Source: Opitutaceae bacterium (GTDB lineage Bacteria > Verrucomicrobiota > Verrucomicrobiia > Opitutales > Opitutaceae). Taken from it: a stretch of DNA of 64,000 bases. The notes beneath the pieces are model-generated. The model worked only from the letters and a program-made list of their open reading frames with translations, did not search any database and was not told where the DNA came from. Positions 16,759 to 26,278 of the stretch are shown piece by piece (position 1 is the stretch's first letter; each line of letters begins with the position of its first letter). A program made the translations under genes and the position numbers. The stretch spans positions 46,293 to 110,292 of the forward strand of contig JAHCAZ010000011.1 in NCBI GenBank assembly GCA_019634615.1. The letters run 5' to 3'.

Positions 16759-18330
16759 TCAGGCGCGGGCCGCGCGCCGGGAGAGGCCGAAGGCGAAGGG
16801 CGGGCGCGAGGCGTCGATGGGGAACTCGCGCAGGAGCGACTCGATGTCCTTCTGGAAGAAGGCGGATTGGGTGAGGGCGTTGGCCTCGGTGTTGTACCGC
16901 TCGAGGATGGGATCGATGTTGGCGAGGACCGGCCCGGTGGGATCCTCGCCGAAGTCGTCGTCGAGGATCTTGAAGTCGGCCAGCGTGATGCGGTTGAGCG
17001 GCCGGGCCGGCTGGAAGCGGTAGTCGGAGGAGGACTCGCCGGGCTGGGGCGGGATGGGGGTGACGAGTTCCATGCGGCTGAGGCGGTTGATGCACTCGTT
17101 CAGCAGCTGGGTCGGGACGTTGAGCATCTGCCCCAGCTGCGTCGCGGTGCAGGGCGGCAGGCATTCATGGAAGCGCCGGCAGATCGTCAGCAGCACCACG
17201 AGGGAGAGGCGCTCGCGCATGGATTCGGCGAGGCTGTTCCAGACGATCTGCGAGTTGTGGTAGCGCGCGTTCTGGACGGCGTAGCTCACCTGCCCGCCGA
17301 GGAGCACGAAGAGCCAGAAGATGTACAGGCCGAACATCAGGATCGGCAGGATGCCCAGCGAGCCGTAGAGGCTCTTCGAGAGGATCACCCGGCGGAAGTA
17401 GAGGAAGGCGAGGAAGTTGTTCAGGACCAGCAGGACGGCGACGATGAGGGCGCCGATGAAGGCCGCCCGCCAATATACGTGGGTGTTCGGGATGTGCCGG
17501 TAGAACAGGGTCAGCACCACGACCAGCATGAAGATCGAGAGCGACGGGATGGCCAGCTGGAGGACGTGGAGCAGCTCGCGGCCCAGGGGGATGTTCTCGG
17601 CGAAGGCGGTGAGGAAGGCGCCGGCCGACAAGCCGGTGACGGCGGCGAAGAACAGCACCGCGCCGAGGGTCAGGATCGTCCAGTAGAAGACGATGCGCAT
17701 CAGCCAGGAGCGGCCCCGATGCACGCCCCAGATCTCATTGAAGGCGTTCTCGATCGAGGTGAACAGCTGCAGGACGATGATGATGAGGGTGATGGCGCCG
17801 AGGGCGCCGGCGGCGCCGTTGCGGGAGCCGGCGACGAAGCCGTCGATGAGCTCGACCAGCTCCGGGTTGACCTCGACTTCGCCGTCCGGCGCGGCGGCGG
17901 CCGCCGCCTCCATCCCGGCCGGCGGCGGCGGGGTGTTGAGGCGGGCGGCGGTGACGACGTCGCTCTTGGTCGCGGGCGGGGTGGCGTCGCGGCTGATCTG
18001 CTCGTACTGGGCGATCTGGGGCGCGACGAACTTGATCAGGCGGTTGAGCGAGTTGGCGGCGAGATGCGGGTCGTTCTGGTCGAGCACGAAGCCCGCGACG
18101 AGCACCGCGATGGCGACCAGGGGGCCGAGCCCGAGCAGCGAACTGAAACTCAGGGCGGCGGCGCGGCTGAAGGCCTTGTTGTCCTCGATCCCGGAGAGCG
18201 TGATCGAGACCACGCGCAGGCACGCGTAGAGCCGGCCACGCAGCGAATTGTCCTTCAGGTGGTCCGGATGCCAGATGTCCGTGGTGTAGAGGCGGACCAG
18301 CCGCTTCCAGCGTTCAGCCAGGCCGGACAT
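16759..18330 (-). CDS. YihY/BrkB-family inner-membrane protein with C-terminal extension
   Basis: 523 residues, long for a family whose core is about 290. The YihY core shows AFSRAAALSFSSLLGLGPLVAIAVLV at the first helix and about six transmembrane helices in total, including WGVHRGRSWLMRIVFYWTIL. A soluble, Pro/Ala-rich insert (about 115-160) sits between helices 1 and 2. The C-terminal cytoplasmic region (about 365-523) resembles a winged-helix fold (LSLVVLLTICRRFHECLPPCTATQLGQML..NRLSRMELVTPIP). The substrate or role of YihY proteins is not settled; the old RNase BN label is wrong. It is separated by about 12 bp from the GYF protein upstream, so they are probably in one operon. Confidence 0.85.
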   Translation of the reverse strand: MSGLAERWKRLVRLYTTDIWHPDHLKDNSLRGRLYACLRVVSITLSGIEDNKAFSRAAALSFSSLLGLGPLVAIAVLVAGFVLDQNDPHLAANSLNRLIKFVAPQIAQYEQISRDATPPATKSDVVTAARLNTPPPPAGMEAAAAAAPDGEVEVNPELVELIDGFVAGSRNGAAGALGAITLIIIVLQLFTSIENAFNEIWGVHRGRSWLMRIVFYWTILTLGAVLFFAAVTGLSAGAFLTAFAENIPLGRELLHVLQLAIPSLSIFMLVVVLTLFYRHIPNTHVYWRAAFIGALIVAVLLVLNNFLAFLYFRRVILSKSLYGSLGILPILMFGLYIFWLFVLLGGQVSYAVQNARYHNSQIVWNSLAESMRERLSLVVLLTICRRFHECLPPCTATQLGQMLNVPTQLLNECINRLSRMELVTPIPPQPGESSSDYRFQPARPLNRITLADFKILDDDFGEDPTGPVLANIDPILERYNTEANALTQSAFFQKDIESLLREFPIDASRPPFAFGLSRRAARA

Positions 18331-18342
18331 GGGCGCGGGAGG

Positions 18343-19095
18343 TCAGCGCGTGAGCAGCGCGTAGGTCGCCCCGGCCATGCCGGCCAGGCCGACGACGCCG
18401 GCGGCGATCACCGGGATGAGGCTCACCGTGACGGTGCAGATATAGAGCCCGGCGGATCCGGCGACCACGGCCAGCAGCGGAAGGCCGAGACCCTGAGTGT
18501 AGAAGATGAAGCCCATGAAGCCGAGCCCCAGCGCAGCCCGGAAGCGCACGAAGGGGTAGAGCGTCACCATCCCGAGCATGAGCATCAGGGCGAGGAAAAG
18601 GTCGATCGCGCCGAGGATCAGCAGCGGATGCTGGGGCAGCAGGGCGGGGTCGAAGGCGAGGATGAAATCGATGGACGGCAGGGCCTCGCCGGCGCAGGCG
18701 ATGAGGAGCATGCCGATGGCGCTCCAGGTGCCGATCGCGGCGGCGCGGGCCATGGCGATGGCGGGATCGAGCTTGTCCTCGGTGTCCTTGGTCCGGCCCT
18801 CGGCGGCCGCGAGCATGTCGTCCACGGTGATGGGCGGGCGGCTGTCGCTGGCGGTGTTGAGGGTCTTGAGATTCTCCTTCGCCTTGACCACGAGCTTCTT
18901 CTTCTCGGGGAAGAGGGCGGCCTTGAGCTCGGTGCTGGCGCCGATGGCGGTCCACTGCTCGGTGCTGGCCTCGTAGTAGAGGGTCTCGAGCGTGAGCTGG
19001 CCGGACTCGATCAGGGAAGTGAGCTGCTCGACGTTGAAAGGCCCGCGGGCCTCGGTCTCATTCTCGTTGCGGATGTAGTATTCCTGCGTGGCCAT
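18343..19095 (-). CDS. GYF_2 (DUF4339) domain membrane protein
   Basis: 250 residues. The N terminus (about 3-60) is a GYF_2 domain: YYIRNENETEARGPFNVEQL..LETLYYEASTEQWTAI, the bacterial GYF-like fold with conserved Gly-Pro-Phe and Trp. A charged linker (65-120) precedes four or five hydrophobic helices in the C-terminal half. I started it at ATG 19095 (MATQEYYI), dropping a 14-residue extension. GYF_2 proteins are thought to bind proline-rich peptides, but the bacterial partners are mostly unknown. It runs into the YihY gene downstream. Confidence 0.82.
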   Translation of the reverse strand: MATQEYYIRNENETEARGPFNVEQLTSLIESGQLTLETLYYEASTEQWTAIGASTELKAALFPEKKKLVVKAKENLKTLNTASDSRPPITVDDMLAAAEGRTKDTEDKLDPAIAMARAAAIGTWSAIGMLLIACAGEALPSIDFILAFDPALLPQHPLLILGAIDLFLALMLMLGMVTLYPFVRFRAALGLGFMGFIFYTQGLGLPLLAVVAGSAGLYICTVTVSLIPVIAAGVVGLAGMAGATYALLTR

Positions 19096-19173
19096 GTGGG
19101 GATGGCCGAGGGTGGCCCCGGGGGGCCGGAGCGGCAAGAGTATTGTCGGGACGCAGCCGGCGATCCGGCCGCG

Positions 19174-20925
19174 TCACATCCGCGTCAGCGTGCGCAACCC
19201 GAGCAGCTGCAGGCCGGTCTCAAGGACGAGCAGCGTCCGGGCGCAGAGCAGCAGGCGGCGGGCCTTCACCGGGGCGTCATCCACGATCACTTTGTTGGCG
19301 ACGTAGAAGGTGCTGAACTCGCCGGCTAGCTCGTAGAGATAGGTGCAGAGGAAGTGGGGCCGCAGCTGCGCGGTGGTGAGGTTGAGCACGGTGGCGAAGC
19401 CGACGAGCTTGCGGGCGAGCGCCAGCTCCTCCGGCGTCTCGGGCGGGGTCGCGCCGGCCATGGCGGCGGCGGGATCGAGCCCGGCCTTGCGGAAGATGGA
19501 GTGGATGCGGGTGACCGCGTAGAGGAGGTACGGCGCGGTGTTGCCCTCGAAGGCGAGGATCTTCTCCCACGAGAAGATGTAATCGCTGCTCCGGTTCTGC
19601 GCCAGGTCGGCATAACGGACGGCGCCGACGCCGACGGCATTGGCGATGTCGCGGCGCTCGGCCTCGGGAAGTTCGGGTGACTTCTCGGTGACGAGGGCGA
19701 AGGCGCGCTCCTCGGCCTCGGCAAGAAGGGCCTGGAGTTTGATCGGGTCGCCGGAGCGGGTCTTGATGGCCTTGCCGTCCTCGCCGAGGATGGAGCCGAA
19801 GGAGACATGCTCGAACCGCGGCAGGCGGCGGCCGGTGTGCGCGAACCATTTCTGCGTGGTGAGCCAGAGCTGCTCGAAATGATCGGACTGGCGGGCGTCG
19901 GTCAGCACGGCGATCGCGTCGGCCCGGAAGTGCTCCGTGCGGTAGAGCATCGTCGCGAGGTCGGTTGAGGCGTAGTTGGCGGCGCCGTCGGACTTGCGGA
20001 TAATGAACGGCTGAGTCTTGAACCGTGGATGCTCGGGATGGAAGACGACGAGTGCGCCCTGGGACTCGACGGCGAGACCGGCGGCCGTGAGTTCCGTGTA
20101 CACCTGCGGGACCTTGTCGTTGTAAAAGCTTTCGCCGAGCTGGTGGTCGAAGTGGATGCCGAGCTGGCGGTAGATCGAGGTGAAGGCGCCGGCGCTGAGG
20201 GTGTTGATGCGGTCCCAGAGGGCGCGGTTCTCGGGGTTGCCGGACTGCAGCAGCACGAGCTCGGCGCGGACGGCGTCGAGCACGGCGGGGTCGGCCTTGG
20301 CGGCGGCGTCGGCGGCCTTGTAGATGCGCTCGAGTTCCTCGAGGGGATCGGCGGCGAGGGCGGCGTCGTTGCGGAGGTGCTTGTAGCCCCAGATGAGCTT
20401 GCCGAACTGCGTGCCCCAGTCGCCGATGTGGTTGTCGCGGATGACCTCGGCGCCGCAGAAGGCGAGCAGGCGGCAGATGGCCTCGCCGATGACCATGCCG
20501 CGGATGTGGCCGACGTGGAGCTGCTTGGCGGTGTTGGGCGAGCTGAAGTCGACCACGTAGCGCTGGCCGTGGTAGAGCGCGGCGGCGCCGGACTTCAGGT
20601 GCTCCGCGGAATCATAGGTGCAGAGCCAGGCGAGGAGGGTGGCGGGCTTGAGGCGGAAATTGATGAAGCCGGGGCCGGCGATGCCGACCTCGAAGTGCTC
20701 GCGCAGGCTGGCCGGGAGGGCGGCGACGACCTGGTCGGCGACGGCGCGGGGGTTGAGCTTGCGGGCCTTGGCGTAGCCGAGCACCCCGTTGGCCTGGAAA
20801 TCACCGTGCCGCGGATCGGCCGCGCGCAATTCCGGCGAAAAGGCGCCGGGCTCGAGGCCGGCGGCCTGGGCGGCGCCGCTCACGGCGGCCTCGAGGTCCG
20901 AGCCAATGTTGAAAGAGACGTGCAT
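19174..20925 (-). CDS. argS: Arginyl-tRNA synthetase
   Basis: 583 residues, class Ia. The N-terminal Add-1 domain is followed by the HIGH-type signature HVGH (137-140, in SSPNTAKQLHVGHIRG) and the catalytic core with RDNHIGDWGTQFGKL. The KMSKS position is replaced by a non-canonical loop near GEDGKAIKTRSGDPIK, as is usual in bacterial ArgS. The C-terminal DALR domain ends LGLRTLTRM. I chose ATG 20925 (MHVSFNIGSD); an in-frame upstream start at 21105 would add 60 residues without homology. A short GGCCCC/GGGGCC hairpin (20973-20989) lies in the leader. Divergent from the next gene by 185 bp. Confidence 0.97.
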   Translation of the reverse strand: MHVSFNIGSDLEAAVSGAAQAAGLEPGAFSPELRAADPRHGDFQANGVLGYAKARKLNPRAVADQVVAALPASLREHFEVGIAGPGFINFRLKPATLLAWLCTYDSAEHLKSGAAALYHGQRYVVDFSSPNTAKQLHVGHIRGMVIGEAICRLLAFCGAEVIRDNHIGDWGTQFGKLIWGYKHLRNDAALAADPLEELERIYKAADAAAKADPAVLDAVRAELVLLQSGNPENRALWDRINTLSAGAFTSIYRQLGIHFDHQLGESFYNDKVPQVYTELTAAGLAVESQGALVVFHPEHPRFKTQPFIIRKSDGAANYASTDLATMLYRTEHFRADAIAVLTDARQSDHFEQLWLTTQKWFAHTGRRLPRFEHVSFGSILGEDGKAIKTRSGDPIKLQALLAEAEERAFALVTEKSPELPEAERRDIANAVGVGAVRYADLAQNRSSDYIFSWEKILAFEGNTAPYLLYAVTRIHSIFRKAGLDPAAAMAGATPPETPEELALARKLVGFATVLNLTTAQLRPHFLCTYLYELAGEFSTFYVANKVIVDDAPVKARRLLLCARTLLVLETGLQLLGLRTLTRM

Positions 20926-21110
20926 CCTGCCAGTCAACGGGTTGCCGGCGCCAACGCGCAAGCGTGGAGTGAGGCCCCCGGAAGGGGCCCAAAGCGCGGT
21001 GTCTCCGCCCTCGGACTGGGGCGTTTTGGCTCGACAAATCCAAGGGATGATGTTCAATCGCAAACTTTTCCGCCCTGCGGCGATGCCGCAGTTATTCACC
21101 ATCAACTCAC

Positions 21111-22454
21111 ATGAGCAGCAAACGCACCATACCCGCCCGCCGTTTCATCAAGCCCACCTTTAATTTTCTGATCGAGAAGAAGCGCGACGGAGGCGAGTTC
21201 ACGCAAGAGGAAATTCGTTATATCATTGACAGCACGTTGGATGGCGAGATGCCGCAGCACCAGTTGGCGGCGTTGGCCATGGCGATTTACTTCTCCGGGA
21301 TGTCGGCGCAGGAGACGGCCGATCTGACCGAGGAAATGATGCTTTCCGGCGAGGTGATTGATCTTTCCCACATCGCCAAGCCCAAGATCGACAAGTACTC
21401 GACGGGCGGGGTGGGCGACAAGACCTCCCTGGTCCTCGTGCCCCTCGCGATGGCCTCCGGCGTGGTGGTCCCGATGATGTGCGGCGTCGAGCACGACTAC
21501 ATCATCAGCCCGCTCGACAAACTGGGCTGCTTCCCGGGCTTCAAGGGCAAGCTCTCGATCGAGGGCTTCACCTCGCAGCTCGCTCGCATCGGCGGCGCGA
21601 TCGTCGCGCAGGACGAGAAACTCGCCCCGGCTGACGCCAAGTTCTACGACCTCCGCAAGGAGACCGGCACCATCCCGAGCCTCCCGCTCATCACCGGCTC
21701 GGTGCTCTCGCGCAAGCTGGCCGAGGGTTCCGAGGGCCTCGTGATCGACGTGAAGTGGGGCAACGGCTCCTTCATCCGCGACCTCGAGCAGGCCAAGCAG
21801 CTCGCGCGCTCGATGACCCGCGTCGGTCGCTCGATGAAGCGCCGCTGCGTCGCGCTGGTGACCGACATGAACCAGCCGCTCGGCGACACGGTCGGCACCT
21901 CGCTTGAAATCAAGGAGGCGATCCAACTCCTCAAGGGCGAGGGCCCGGAGGACATGAAGGAACTCGTCCTCAAGCTCGGCATGGAGATCGTGCGCCTCGC
22001 CGGTGTCGCGGGCTCGACGCTCTCGGCCAAGCAGACCGTGCAGCGCCACCTGACGGACGGTTCCGCGCTGCAGAAGTTCAAGGACCTGGTCAAAGCGCAG
22101 GGTGGCGACACCCAGTACATCGACCATCCCGAGAAATTCCCGGCGGCCCGCCACATCCGCAAGCTGCCGGCGCCGAAGCGCGGCTACGTGCACACGATCA
22201 ACGCCGCGTTCATCGCGCAGGGCGTCTCGATTCTCGGCGCGGGCAAGGACTCGCACGGCCGCGTGGACCACGCGGTGGGCGTCTCCGAGATCAAGAAGGT
22301 CGGCACGCAGGTGAAGCAGGGCGAGCCGCTCATGATGATCCATTACAACGACGAGGCGAAGCTCGAGCAGGCGCTGAACCTGTTCAAGGACGCCTACCGC
22401 CTCGCGCCGAAGCGCCCGACCCCGCCGCCGCTCATCGTCGAGCGCGTGGCCTGA
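21111..22454 (+). CDS. Thymidine phosphorylase-family protein with altered active site
   Basis: 447 residues, the size and domain order of nucleoside phosphorylase family II (thymidine/pyrimidine phosphorylases), which cleave pyrimidine deoxynucleosides with phosphate. The alpha domain, the STGGVGDKTSL phosphate loop, the YDLRKETGTI and IDVKWGNGSFI motifs and the C-terminal domain are all recognisable. Two features are unlike the family: the catalytic His of KHSTGG is Tyr96 here, and the GRGLGHTGGT loop is replaced by residues 124-134 (CGVEHDYIISP) before the retained LDKL. I expect changed substrate or activity; naming it DeoA would overstate the evidence. A strong terminator follows. Confidence 0.85.
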   Translation: MSSKRTIPARRFIKPTFNFLIEKKRDGGEFTQEEIRYIIDSTLDGEMPQHQLAALAMAIYFSGMSAQETADLTEEMMLSGEVIDLSHIAKPKIDKYSTGGVGDKTSLVLVPLAMASGVVVPMMCGVEHDYIISPLDKLGCFPGFKGKLSIEGFTSQLARIGGAIVAQDEKLAPADAKFYDLRKETGTIPSLPLITGSVLSRKLAEGSEGLVIDVKWGNGSFIRDLEQAKQLARSMTRVGRSMKRRCVALVTDMNQPLGDTVGTSLEIKEAIQLLKGEGPEDMKELVLKLGMEIVRLAGVAGSTLSAKQTVQRHLTDGSALQKFKDLVKAQGGDTQYIDHPEKFPAARHIRKLPAPKRGYVHTINAAFIAQGVSILGAGKDSHGRVDHAVGVSEIKKVGTQVKQGEPLMMIHYNDEAKLEQALNLFKDAYRLAPKRPTPPPLIVERVA

Positions 22455-22481
22455 GGACGTCCGGCCAGCGACTCAAACGAC

Positions 22482-22508
22482 AAAGCCCCGGTGTTCACCG
22501 GGGCTTTT
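22482..22508. terminator. Strong Rho-independent terminator
   Basis: AAAGCCCCGGTG and CACCGGGGCTTT form a 12-bp stem with a minimal loop, followed on the plus strand by TTTTTG. It ends the phosphorylase-family gene and, because the stem is symmetric with A residues on the far side, probably also ends the minus-strand glycan operon, whose last gene stops at 22536. Confidence 0.9.
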
Positions 22509-22535
22509 TGCGTTTTGTTGATCCGGGTTCGCGTG

Positions 22536-23291
22536 CTAGAGGGGCTGGAATCGGTATTTCAGCCAAGCCCAGATCCAGCCGGGAGGATCCCGGAACATCG
22601 AGACCTTCTTGCCTTCCTTGAAGGACCGCGACGTATAGCGCACGGGCACCTCGATGGGAATGTGGCCCTTGCGCACGAGCTTGATCAGGATCTCCCAGTC
22701 GAAGTCGAAACGATTGGATTCGAAGCGCAGGCCTGCCAGGCATTCGCGCCGGAAGACTTTGTACATCGTGAACGGATCGCGCAGCGTGAGGCCCAGCGAA
22801 ACGTCAATCAGGGCGGTGAAGAACCAGTGGCCCGCGTTGAGGGCGAACGCATGCAGCGCCTGCTCGTCGAACTTTCGGATGAACCACCGGTGGCTCCCGT
22901 GCCGGGATCCGAGGACGAACGTATGCGAGCCGGCCTGCAGGGGTTTCAGCAGAGCCTCATAGTCGGCCAGATCGTACTCCAGATCGGCATCCTGGATGAG
23001 GATGACATCGCCGGAAGCGCTTTCCATGCCTTGGCGGACCGCGTGACCCTTGCCGCGCGCTCTCTCCTGCAGCAGAATCCTCACGTGGGGAAGGTGACCG
23101 TACTCCTGAACGATCTCCCGGGTGCCGTCCGTCGAATTGCTCTCGACGACGATGACCTCGATCGTCCAGCCCGAGATCCGTTTCGAGGTGATCGCATCCA
23201 GTGCGGCCTGGGCCGTGTTTCGTTCGTTATAGATGGGAACGATCACGGACAGCTTGGGAACCGGCGGGAGTGCGGGCAGGTTGGGCTTCAT
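22536..23291 (-). CDS. GT2-family glycosyltransferase (polyprenyl-phosphate sugar transferase type)
   Basis: 251 residues, a single GT-A domain. LSVIVPIYNERNTAQAAL is the nucleotide-binding start, IEVIVVESNSTDGTREI follows, and the catalytic DXD region is DVILIQDADLEYD. The layout and length resemble dolichol/polyprenyl-phosphate glucosyl- or mannosyl-synthases, without transmembrane helices at the C terminus. Such enzymes load a lipid carrier that GT-C transferases use as donor, which would fit the membrane GT genes of this locus. Start ATG 23291 overlaps the stop of the upstream gene by 4 bp, so it is translationally coupled and is the last gene of the operon. Confidence 0.88.
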   Translation of the reverse strand: MKPNLPALPPVPKLSVIVPIYNERNTAQAALDAITSKRISGWTIEVIVVESNSTDGTREIVQEYGHLPHVRILLQERARGKGHAVRQGMESASGDVILIQDADLEYDLADYEALLKPLQAGSHTFVLGSRHGSHRWFIRKFDEQALHAFALNAGHWFFTALIDVSLGLTLRDPFTMYKVFRRECLAGLRFESNRFDFDWEILIKLVRKGHIPIEVPVRYTSRSFKEGKKVSMFRDPPGWIWAWLKYRFQPL

Positions 23292-26278
23292 GGCCGCGCT
23301 CCCGCCGGTTGCTGGCGCCACAGGCGCCACAGGCCGGCGGCGATCGATAACGCCCCCAGTGCGCTCAACCCGAGCGAGAGGGTGAAATGCTGCGGCCGGT
23401 AGGTATAGCTGATCCGGTAGGTGCCAGCGGCTGGCAGGGTGACTCCCTTGAAGGCGTGGTTGACGCGGAAATAGGGTTGGGGCGTGCCGTTAACGGTGAC
23501 GCGAAAATCCTCGGCATAGTAGGTCTCCGTCAACACGGCCACGCCTGGTCCCGGGACCGCGAGCGTGAAGGCGGTGCCGTTCGGCGTGAGTTCGTAGTCC
23601 CGGGCAGCCACCACCGCGTCGCCGGCATCAGCGGTCATCCCGGTGGCTGCCAGCTGCGGCGGCAGGAGACCCGCGAAGGGGCGCCCGTCTCCCTGGCGGA
23701 CGAGGGAAGCCAGTTCGGCCGGTGTCTGGTAGGCGCGCAGGCGATCGGTGAAATAGGCGCGGGGCCAGGCCGCGGGCCGGGCATACAGTTCGAAGTCCTG
23801 ACGGTCGACGAGCTCGAGCCCCGGGATCGGCAGCGGTTCATCCCGCCGGGTGCCAAGGTAGTACCTGACATTCATCACGTCATGTGGCGGCAGCAGCTTG
23901 GCGGCGTCCTGCTCGCGGTTGAGCGCGTCCCAAACCCAGACGCGTTCAAGATCGAATGCCTGCGCGAACTCGTGGTAGTACTGGCTCCGCACGGCGTCGA
24001 CGCCATAGAGGCTTTCCCAGCGCAAGGCGGTGTTGTAAGAGGGGAAAAGGTTGTTGCCCCAGCCGACGATCCGGGCGGGTTCGGTGCGCACGCGATCGAG
24101 CGTCGTGATGGACCCGGAACGGGCGTGAAGGTCGGCCCGCACCCCGGGCGAAAACGCGTAACGATCAAATTGGGTTTCGGCGTAGAGGGCATGCCGCCAA
24201 AGGGGCAGCGGGAACGCGAGCAGCAGCGCGACCCAGAGAAGCCCCGGGCTTCCCGTCCCGGCCCAACGGGGGACCGTGATCAGGACGGCCAAGCCGATCA
24301 GCGAGGCGGCGAGATAACCGGCGAAGAACTGGCTCTTGGGAAACTGCGCTGCGCTGACAAAGTAGAGCGCCAGCAGCACCCCGAGCGCGAGGAGCGTCCG
24401 CGACACGCCCGACCACCAAGAACCCTCCCGCAGGCGGGGTAGCGCCGCCGCGAAACCGCAGCCGGCCAGCACGATGCCCAAGGGAAGCATGACCCCGGAG
24501 AAGGTGTTGCCGAGGTGGCCGATATTGTTCAGGAACGGCACCTTCAGGATCATCGGGATTGGCACGATCGCGAAGGCCAGGCAGAAAGGCGGGATGGCCG
24601 CCAGAAGCAGCGCGGTGCCGGCCCGCTGGGTGCGCCACAGGCGAGGGTGGACGATCCACCACAGGATGCCGAGCATGAGGAAGGAGTTCAGGGCGGGTGC
24701 CAGGATGTTTTCGTCCTTCACCGTCTGCCGGTAGAAGATGTCGTCGAAGAACCCGATCACGTGCGGCAGCGTCAGCGCGTAGGCGTGTGGCTGGTCGTAG
24801 CTCGTGAACGAATGCTTCCAGGTCGTGAGGAACGTCAGCCAGATGGGGGTGCTGAGGAGCAGGAAGCCGGCACCCGCCGCACTGGCCAGGCCAAGCACCC
24901 GCCAGCGCCGGCCGGCGGCATCGGGGGCCAACCAGGCGAGGAGGACGCCCGCCAGGTCCATCCCCAGAATCATCATGTAGGCCTCCTTGACGGTGCCGCT
25001 CGTCATCACGATCCAGTGGGCCGCAACCAACCCCAGCAGCCCCAAGGCCTCGCGGCGCGGCGTTCGCGCCTGCAGGAGCACGATCCAGCCAAGCAACAGC
25101 AGCGGGGCATAGCCGACGCTGAAATTGGAGGGATGGATGATCCGGTAGGTGTAAAAGCCGATGAATGCGCTGGTCAGCGTCACCAGCATGGCGGCGCCCA
25201 GGTGGCGCGTGAGGAGCCAGACGCACACGCCGAGGGAAAAGGCGAACAGCCAGCGGGTGAGGAGGAACCGGGCATCCCATGCCCAGGCGGCGCTGTCGGC
25301 CGCGATCGTGAGCAGGTTGAACGGATCGCCAAACATCGACTGGCCCTGACCGAGCAGAGGTTCGCCGCAGAGCGAGTACCGGTTCCAAAGCGGCCACTCG
25401 CCCTGGCCGAGCGCGTCACGCTGCACCATCGGATAATACAAGTGCTGGAAGAGCAGGGCGCCCGTATCCGAGGCCATGGTGTTGGCAAACTGGGTGGAGG
25501 TGTCGCCCGGCAGCGTCGGCAGGTCGCCATACAGCATCAGGGATCCATTCGCCGGCGACACGTAGCTGCGGCCCTGGAAGATCACGGGGTGTGACTGGAT
25601 CATGACCGCCACCAGGCCGGTCAGGGCCAGCGCCGTGAGGGGGCGGCTTGACAGGCGGCCGGCCAGCGTGCGGGCGAGTCCCTGCAGGCGCCGGGCGACG
25701 ACCGGCAGGCTGATCAGCAGGCCAATCGCGAGCACGGTCAGGAACATGCGGCCGCCCAGCTCCCAGCGCACGGCCATCGAGGGACGCAGCACGAGCGGTT
25801 CATGCAGGCGCAGGCTGAAGACGGGATCGTTCCCGCCCAGGGTAATGTCGAACTCCAGGCTTTCGCCATTGATCTTCAGGCGATCGATCTGCTGTTCGGG
25901 CACGAAGTCAGCCGGGGCGAACTCCCGCACCACCCGGCCCTTGCGGTCCACGATGCGTGCCTGGGACAGGGTGAAGCGTCCCATGCCGTCCACCGGGTCG
26001 AAGCGCAGCGCCCGCATGGGCCCCATGGGCATCATGTACCGGTAGACCACGGGTTTGGGTTCGACCTTGAGGGGCTGGCGGGAGGAATCGGTCTCGTTGA
26101 AGCCTTGGCCGATGTCCCAGAACAGCTGCGTGGAACCGATCGCGGTCGACGTCAGCGTGACGTCGAAGAAGAAAAACTCCCGGTGCGGATTCGTGGTGAC
26201 GAAATGCGGCAGCGCGGCGGCGGTCGCCAGCAGGACCGCCAACGCCATCGCCCGGAAATCGAACCACGACCGCATCAT
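23288..26278 (-). CDS. YfhO-like polytopic membrane protein (putative GT-C)
   Basis: 996 residues. A cytoplasmic start and first helix (about 8-24) precede a large periplasmic domain (about 30-175), then about eleven further helices (about 180-640). A soluble C-terminal part carries the [25 protein letters not shown] pattern and a terminal beta-domain ending in YRISYTYRP and one more helix. DVMNV.YYL and the terminal Ig-like part match the YfhO family, proposed glycosyltransferases of lipoteichoic acid or related glycans. Start ATG 26278 overlaps the TGA of the epimerase gene by 4 bp; upstream in-frame codons back to 26356 would invade that gene. Confidence 0.8.
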   Translation of the reverse strand: MMRSWFDFRAMALAVLLATAAALPHFVTTNPHREFFFFDVTLTSTAIGSTQLFWDIGQGFNETDSSRQPLKVEPKPVVYRYMMPMGPMRALRFDPVDGMGRFTLSQARIVDRKGRVVREFAPADFVPEQQIDRLKINGESLEFDITLGGNDPVFSLRLHEPLVLRPSMAVRWELGGRMFLTVLAIGLLISLPVVARRLQGLARTLAGRLSSRPLTALALTGLVAVMIQSHPVIFQGRSYVSPANGSLMLYGDLPTLPGDTSTQFANTMASDTGALLFQHLYYPMVQRDALGQGEWPLWNRYSLCGEPLLGQGQSMFGDPFNLLTIAADSAAWAWDARFLLTRWLFAFSLGVCVWLLTRHLGAAMLVTLTSAFIGFYTYRIIHPSNFSVGYAPLLLLGWIVLLQARTPRREALGLLGLVAAHWIVMTSGTVKEAYMMILGMDLAGVLLAWLAPDAAGRRWRVLGLASAAGAGFLLLSTPIWLTFLTTWKHSFTSYDQPHAYALTLPHVIGFFDDIFYRQTVKDENILAPALNSFLMLGILWWIVHPRLWRTQRAGTALLLAAIPPFCLAFAIVPIPMILKVPFLNNIGHLGNTFSGVMLPLGIVLAGCGFAAALPRLREGSWWSGVSRTLLALGVLLALYFVSAAQFPKSQFFAGYLAASLIGLAVLITVPRWAGTGSPGLLWVALLLAFPLPLWRHALYAETQFDRYAFSPGVRADLHARSGSITTLDRVRTEPARIVGWGNNLFPSYNTALRWESLYGVDAVRSQYYHEFAQAFDLERVWVWDALNREQDAAKLLPPHDVMNVRYYLGTRRDEPLPIPGLELVDRQDFELYARPAAWPRAYFTDRLRAYQTPAELASLVRQGDGRPFAGLLPPQLAATGMTADAGDAVVAARDYELTPNGTAFTLAVPGPGVAVLTETYYAEDFRVTVNGTPQPYFRVNHAFKGVTLPAAGTYRISYTYRPQHFTLSLGLSALGALSIAAGLWRLWRQQPAGARP

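Noticed and set aside
16732..19329. About 865-codon plus-strand open frame opposite the YihY and GYF genes
   Set aside because: Low-complexity Glu/Asp/Gly/Arg sequence without domains; the minus-strand genes have clear families.
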